Shown one piece after another: positions 60,550 to 64,000 of a stretch of 64,000 nt of DNA. The translations under genes were made by a program, and so were the position numbers. This DNA is from Chloroflexota bacterium (GTDB lineage Bacteria > Chloroflexota > Anaerolineae > Promineifilales > Promineifilaceae). The notes beneath the pieces are model-generated. The model was not told the origin of the DNA. It saw only the letters and a list, made by a program, of their open reading frames with translations, and did not search any database. The DNA is taken from assembly GCA_022616275.1 (NCBI GenBank), contig JAKEFB010000022.1, positions 1 through 64,000 on the forward strand, in the 5' to 3' direction. Position 1 is the first letter of the stretch. The number at the start of each line of letters is the position of its first letter.

Positions 60550-61067
60550 CGCCACCAGGTGAGGATGGTGCTGCCGTCGGTGAAGCCCAGGGGCAGGAAG
60601 GCGCCCAGGGTGAAGACCAACAGGTTGTCCAGGAAGAAGAACAGGGCCACCAGGTAGGCCACGCCGCCGGCCGGTTGCAGTAGCCGGGTAATAACCGCCG
60701 CCACTAGAGTCATAAGCAGGCTGGCGGCCGGCCCGCCCAGCGCCCGCCGGATGTGGGTGGCCGCCGGCAACGGTGGCTCGTCCCGGGGATAGAGGGATAT
60801 GCCCAGCAACGTCCACAGCCGCACCCCGGTCATCGGGTAGCCTGTGCTCCGCGCCGCCCAGGCGTGGCCGAACTGGTGCCACAACTCTCCTATCCAGTGC
60901 AGCAATGCTGCCGCCAGTCCGCCCAGGACGGCCGGAAGCGGTGCAACCTCCAGTAACCCAATGGCCACACCTGACAGCCCTACCCAAAGCAGCAACGTGG
61001 CATAGACGGCTGGGGGCGTGACGATAATATTTAGTCCCAAAATGGTTGCCAATTTGAAGGAACGCAC
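60513..61067 (-). CDS. M50-like membrane protein lacking the catalytic Glu
   Basis: 184 residues with about five membrane helices and the plan of a short site-2-protease (M50) homologue. The zinc motif reads WHQFGHAWAARSTGYP: H64 and H68 are present, but the catalytic Glu of HExxH is Gln at 65. The third-ligand region is PLGFTDGSTI, with the usual Asp. It may bind zinc without peptidase activity, or E61 one turn earlier could substitute. It stands alone, converging on the flavoprotein gene. Confidence 0.7.
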   Translation of the reverse strand: MRSFKLATILGLNIIVTPPAVYATLLLWVGLSGVAIGLLEVAPLPAVLGGLAAALLHWIGELWHQFGHAWAARSTGYPMTGVRLWTLLGISLYPRDEPPLPAATHIRRALGGPAASLLMTLVAAVITRLLQPAGGVAYLVALFFFLDNLLVFTLGAFLPLGFTDGSTILTWWRKSRQPMIDGGG

Positions 61068-61173
61068 GAAAACACCTCCTCAGAGGATAGTAATGAGCGA
61101 TGAGTGAAGTTGTCTGTTTTCGATCTATACTTGGAGAAGTATACTTCATAAAAGATAATCCTCGGAGGACATC

Positions 61174-61214
61174 GTGAACCTCCCGGAGGTTTAGAACCTC
61201 CGGGAGGTTGTTCA
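61174..61214. repeat. Double AACCTCC palindrome
   Basis: AACCTCCCGGAGGTT and AACCTCCGGGAGGTT stand back to back, enclosed by GTGAAC and GTTCAC. The second half is the same 15-mer as at 8494-8508. Confidence 0.75.
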
Positions 61215-61296
61215 CAAATCACCAGGAGTTGACCGGAGCGCGGCAATCAGATACTCTTCGGCCCGTGTAAATTCTGATCTGGATAACACGACAAGG

Positions 61297-61330
61297 CCGT
61301 CCAGACTTAAGGAGTATGGACGGTCTTTTT
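61297..61330 (+). terminator. Intrinsic terminator upstream of the FKBP gene
   Basis: CCGTCCA (61297-61303) pairs with TGGACGG (61317-61323), then TCTTTTT. With no plus-strand gene for 830 bases upstream, it may serve a small RNA or attenuate the FKBP message. Confidence 0.6.
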
Positions 61331-61389
61331 ACTAAGGCGGGTAACCACAACGTCACCTTTTGCTATTTCACAAACCAAGGAAGGTAGAA

Positions 61390-61890
61390 ATGGAAACAAA
61401 CCCTTTAACTATTGACGACGACGACGTCGTTTCATTAGCTTACTCTCTTCGCCTGGACGATGGCCAGGAAGTTGACAGTTCGGATGGCGATGATCCTTTG
61501 GAGTTTATTCAAGGCTACGGGCAGATTATTCCCGGCCTGGAAGAGGCGCTCTACGGAATGGCTGTTGGCGAAGAAAAGCAGGTAGTCGTCGAACCGGAAG
61601 ATGGCTACGGCCATTATGACGTGGACGACTTTAGCGTCGTGCCCCGGGATGCTTTCCCGCCAGAGCTAACGCTGGCGCCAGGTATGGGCCTGTCGGTGCA
61701 GGACAGCGAGTCAGGCGAGGTCTTTCAGGCCTACGTGGCCGAACTGCACTCCGATTCCGTCGTGCTAGATTTCAACCACCCCTTGGCCGGCGAAACGCTG
61801 CATTTCCAGGTTAAAATCGTTGGCTTACGGGCGGCAACAGATGAAGAACTGGAACACGGCCACGTCCACGACAACGGGCATTCTCATTAA
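61390..61890 (+). CDS. SlyD-like FKBP peptidyl-prolyl isomerase
   Basis: 166 residues from the ATG at 61390 with AAGGTAG/AAGGAAGG before it. The FKBP half (VSLAYSLRLDDGQEVDSSDGDDPLEFIQGYGQIIPGLEEALYGM) encloses an insert-in-flap domain (EPEDGYGHYDVDDFSVVPRDAFP to LDFNHPLAGETLHFQVKI), the SlyD arrangement. The tail HGHVHDNGHSH binds metals such as Ni or Zn in SlyD. It helps fold cytoplasmic proteins and may deliver metal. It stands alone behind a terminator. Confidence 0.92.
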   Translation: METNPLTIDDDDVVSLAYSLRLDDGQEVDSSDGDDPLEFIQGYGQIIPGLEEALYGMAVGEEKQVVVEPEDGYGHYDVDDFSVVPRDAFPPELTLAPGMGLSVQDSESGEVFQAYVAELHSDSVVLDFNHPLAGETLHFQVKIVGLRAATDEELEHGHVHDNGHSH

Positions 61891-61927
61891 GAATCTGCCT
61901 AAGAATAAGCTCGCGGCGTGCGAGACA

Positions 61928-61968
61928 ACGGACGACAGACAATGATGAACCCGTCGTCTGTCGTCCGT
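61928..61968. repeat. Inverted repeat of GTCGTC words
   Basis: ACGGACGACAGAC (61928-61940) pairs perfectly with 61956-61968, followed by more TCGTCCG words. It lies between the FKBP gene and the convergent metallopeptidase gene and may end both transcripts. Confidence 0.6.
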
Positions 61969-61986
61969 CGTCCGTCGTCAGACGAA

Positions 61987-62676
61987 TTACCGCCGCCGGC
62001 CGCCGGTCAGCAACAAGACGAAATAAAGCAACTGGCCCATGGCCGAAACGGCCGCCGCCACGTAGGTCAGAGCAGCCGCGTCCAACACCTTTTTCACTCC
62101 TTGCATTTCCTCCTGGCCAACCAGGATACCCTGGCCGCCGAGCAGCTTCTTAGCCCGGTTGCTGGCATCAAACTCCACCGGCAGCGTGACCAGGGCAAAG
62201 ACCACCGCTCCGGCAAAAAGAGCAACCCCAAACCAGGCCAGAGGGGTGAGCCTCAGAAGGAAACCGGCAATAAACAACCAGGGAGCCAGGGTGCTGCCAA
62301 ACTGGACGACCGGCACGAGGGCCGTGCGGAACTGCAAGGGCGCGTACCCTTGGGCGTGCTGCAGGGCGTGCCCCGCTTCGTGGGCGGCCACGCCGGCCGC
62401 AGCCACGCTGGGGGTGCGGTATACTTCCGAACTCAAACGCAGCATCTTGCTGCGCGGATCATAATGGTCACTCAAAAGGCCGCGCGTTTCTTCAATCGCG
62501 ACGTTGGCTAGACCCTGAGAGTTGAGCAATGCCTGGGCCACCTCGGCCCCGGTGACGCCGCGCAGGGTGCGCACTTTAGAGTAATTGCCATAGGCGCTGC
62601 GTATCCGGGCCTGGGCCCACAGGCCCAGCAGCAGGCCGGGTAAGGCAAAGAGAAACCACAACGGATCAAAGAACAT
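61987..62676 (-). CDS. YugP-like zinc metallopeptidase (membrane)
   Basis: 229 residues. Membrane helices lie at the start (WFLFALPGLLLGLWA) and in the last third. The zinc motif is in VAAHEAGHALQHAQGYAPLQFRTALVP, with HExxH at about 109-113. LLSDHYDPRSKMLRLSSEVY in front of it is the family's conserved strand. This is the neutral zinc metallopeptidase 2 (YugP) family; the substrate is unknown. It stands alone on the minus strand, diverging from the secreted protein at 62963. Confidence 0.92.
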   Translation of the reverse strand: MFFDPLWFLFALPGLLLGLWAQARIRSAYGNYSKVRTLRGVTGAEVAQALLNSQGLANVAIEETRGLLSDHYDPRSKMLRLSSEVYRTPSVAAAGVAAHEAGHALQHAQGYAPLQFRTALVPVVQFGSTLAPWLFIAGFLLRLTPLAWFGVALFAGAVVFALVTLPVEFDASNRAKKLLGGQGILVGQEEMQGVKKVLDAAALTYVAAAVSAMGQLLYFVLLLTGGRRR

Positions 62677-62710
62677 AGGAAATCCCTTCCTCTCGTTAGT
62701 AAAGTATATC

Positions 62711-62737
62711 GGCTCAGGCCGGTCTCCTGACCGAGCC
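62711..62737. repeat. Hairpin repeat, copy B (shared with 2944-2968)
   Basis: The 17-base core at 62717-62733 is identical to 2946-2962, enclosed here by GGCTC and GAGCC. Confidence 0.6.
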
Positions 62738-62913
62738 TATTCACACGACAACGCCCGGCGTTCCGGCCGGGAACACTCAGACAGTATCCACCGTCTATTC
62801 GTTATCAGAAAAATTTTTGCATAATTTCGCTACTCCCGTCAAGATTGCCGCCGCTTTTCCAACGAATATCTAACAGTTGGGCCACGGGCTATGGCTTGAG
62901 CAGGGGCGTTGTG

Positions 62914-62919
62914 TATAAT
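62914..62919 (+). promoter_or_regulatory. -10 box for the secreted protein gene
   Basis: TATAAT at 62914-62919, 44 bases before the ATG, inside TTGTGTATAATC; no clear -35 at 17 bases. The rest of the 62677-62962 gap shows the hairpin repeat at 62711-62737 and nothing else. Confidence 0.45.
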
Positions 62920-62962
62920 CTTCTTACAACCGCCGGAAGGATTGACACGTAAAGAAAACGCG

Positions 62963-64000
62963 ATGCCCATTCAACAACTAAAGAAAGTCGTTATTTTCCT
63001 GTCATTCATCTTTTTTTTCTGCCTGGGGGGTGCCAGAGCCGCCGCAGCCCAGGAGGAAGAATCTTTTACACTGGCCGCCACGGCCGGCTTTGACGGCCTC
63101 TACAAGGGTGAGTTTTGGCTGCCTGTCCACGTTCACGTGGCCAACAGCGGCCCCAACGTAGACGGGAAGATAAAGGTATCCGTTGGCACGGCCACCGGCA
63201 GCGACTTTGTCGTCTATACCAGCCCGGTTAGCCTGCCCACCCAGTCGGAAAAGCGCCTCACCCTCTACGTGTTTGTCCCCAACTTCGCCAGCAGCCTGAC
63301 CGTCGAGTTGTTGGATGAGCGTGAACGGGTGGTGGAAACGGTGCGGACCAACGCCCTCACCCGGCTGGCGATGGACGACCTGCTCTACGGCGTCGTCACG
63401 CCTGAGCCGGGCGAATTTGGCCTCTTAGAAGACATCTACGCCGACAGGGGCGATGCCGGCGTGGCCTTCCTGGATGTCAGCCAGTTGCCGGCCGCCGCCG
63501 CCGCCTGGAACGCCCTGGACGTCATCATCTTCCACGACGTGGACACGGCCCAACTGGCCGCCGAACAATTGTCGGCCTTAAAGGGCTGGCTAGGCACAGG
63601 CGGCCAACTGGTCGTGGCTGGCGGGCCGGCCTGGCAAAGAACGACGGCCGGCCTGGCCGACCTGCTGCCGGTAACGGTGAGCGGCGTCCAATCGCTGGCC
63701 GATTTACCCGTCCTCGTCAGCCAGACTGGGGTTGCCTTTCGCGATCCCGGCCCTTACCTGGTGGCCCAAAGCAGCCTGCGGAGCGGTGAACTCCTCATTC
63801 ACCAGGACGGCCTGCCTTTGCTGGCTCGCCAGTCCATCGGCCGGGGCGCCGTCTACTTTCTGGCCCTCGACCCCAACCTGGCCCCGATGGCCGATTGGGA
63901 CGGCAGTGAGTTTATCTGGCAGACAATCGCCAGGGTAACGCCCCGCTTGCCGGTCTGGGCCGTTGGCGCGCAAAACAGTTACGCCGCCGGCAGCGCCATT
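62963..64000 (+). CDS. Secreted/membrane protein of unknown function (3' end outside window)
   Basis: 346 codons, open at the window end. A signal sequence (VVIFLSFIFFFCLGGARAAAAQ) is followed by a beta-rich domain (FTLAATAGFDGLYKGEFWLPVHVHVANSG to LTVELLDERE) and then an alpha/beta region with ALDVIIFHDVDTAQLAAEQLSALKGWLGTGGQLVVAGG, which resembles the class I glutamine-amidotransferase-like fold found in large Chloroflexi and Firmicutes membrane proteins with a BatA-like plan. A C-terminal membrane helix is expected beyond the window. No catalytic residues are recognised. Confidence 0.7.
   Translation, partial: MPIQQLKKVVIFLSFIFFFCLGGARAAAAQEEESFTLAATAGFDGLYKGEFWLPVHVHVANSGPNVDGKIKVSVGTATGSDFVVYTSPVSLPTQSEKRLTLYVFVPNFASSLTVELLDERERVVETVRTNALTRLAMDDLLYGVVTPEPGEFGLLEDIYADRGDAGVAFLDVSQLPAAAAAWNALDVIIFHDVDTAQLAAEQLSALKGWLGTGGQLVVAGGPAWQRTTAGLADLLPVTVSGVQSLADLPVLVSQTGVAFRDPGPYLVAQSSLRSGELLIHQDGLPLLARQSIGRGAVYFLALDPNLAPMADWDGSEFIWQTIARVTPRLPVWAVGAQNSYAAGSAI

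Larger units (their letters stand above)
61068..61389. other. Intergenic region with palindromes and a terminator
   Basis: Contains a double AACCTCC palindrome (61174-61214) and a terminator (61297-61330). Nothing looks like a protein gene. A short transcript on the plus strand ending at the terminator, in front of the FKBP gene, is possible. Confidence 0.45.

Noticed and set aside
59473-61215. Long minus-strand frame of 580 codons across the flavoprotein and M50-like genes
   Set aside because: It is antisense to the flavoprotein gene, has no domain signal, and its composition is Arg/Gly/Pro-rich as expected for a shadow of a high-GC gene.

Overview
The window reads as a piece of a high-GC chromosome from an uncultured Chloroflexota bacterium (Anaerolineae/Caldilineae/Ardenticatenia side). 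This placement is inferred from gene content: Thr/Pro-rich lipoprotein linkers, DUF5693-type protein, effector-associated-domain-like protein, split acyl-CoA mutase, GH1/GH13 sugar operon, and a secreted propeller protein ending in YLPIVLR. No rRNA or tRNA gene was seen to confirm it. GGCCGG-type words recur in nearly every resident gene and are sparse in two AT-richer stretches (about 1-2.5 kb and 52.4-56.2 kb) that look acquired.

Layout. 1-4.0 kb is accessory DNA: the 3' end of an Rhs gene with a SleB-like C-terminal domain, a lipoprotein, a serine-recombinase remnant, and an HTH gene plus unknown partner with extreme C-ending codon use. 4.2-9.5 kb is a RiPP locus of lasso-peptide type (PqqD-like B1, transglutaminase-like B2, a nucleotidyltransferase, an asparagine-synthetase-like cyclase, and a divergent HPr-kinase-like gene) with no precursor gene in it. 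9.5-18.2 kb is the PBP1C/alpha-2-macroglobulin pair. 18.4-20.2 kb holds a secreted repeat protein and a 16-codon microgene with its own ribosome binding site and hairpin.

20.2-36.1 kb is the most unusual part. On the minus strand, two identical 21-residue peptide genes in a 100-bp tandem duplication, with leader-like sequence YxxPxI...LT, stand upstream of a NTP_transf_5-type nucleotidyltransferase. Beyond it lies a chain of genes: DUF5693-like protein with a His-rich belt, SUMF1-like protein, methyltransferase, Uma2 nuclease, and cobalamin-type radical SAM enzyme. On the plus strand are a second NTP_transf_5 protein, a flippase, a PhyH-type oxygenase, a second HPr-kinase-like protein and a PMT/ArnT-like glycosyltransferase, with a GT2 enzyme in between. 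Kinase and nucleotidyltransferase types recur at both loci, so I propose one dispersed RiPP-like system making a phosphorylated, nucleotidylated or glycosylated peptide product.

36-42.5 kb is mixed housekeeping: a membrane protein with two death-like EAD modules, a GH-A-like lipoprotein, DUF1232, FHA, MurJ, and a VapBC-like pair. 42.6-44.3 kb is an acyl-CoA mutase whose specificity residues (F89, Q207) indicate isobutyryl-CoA mutase. 44.4-52.3 kb is a LacI-controlled sugar ABC operon with GH1 and trehalose-synthase-like enzymes; its MalG-type permease carries an inserted cytochrome c domain. 52.4-56.2 kb is an AT-richer sugar-phosphate isomerase/kinase operon. 56.2-64 kb has a two-component system, an MNT-HEPN pair, a flavoprotein, an M50-like protein that lacks the catalytic Glu, an FKBP isomerase, a YugP-like metallopeptidase and a secreted protein cut by the window end.

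Intergenic spaces hold many perfect hairpins built from a few short words, and three coding regions contain similar material in frame.
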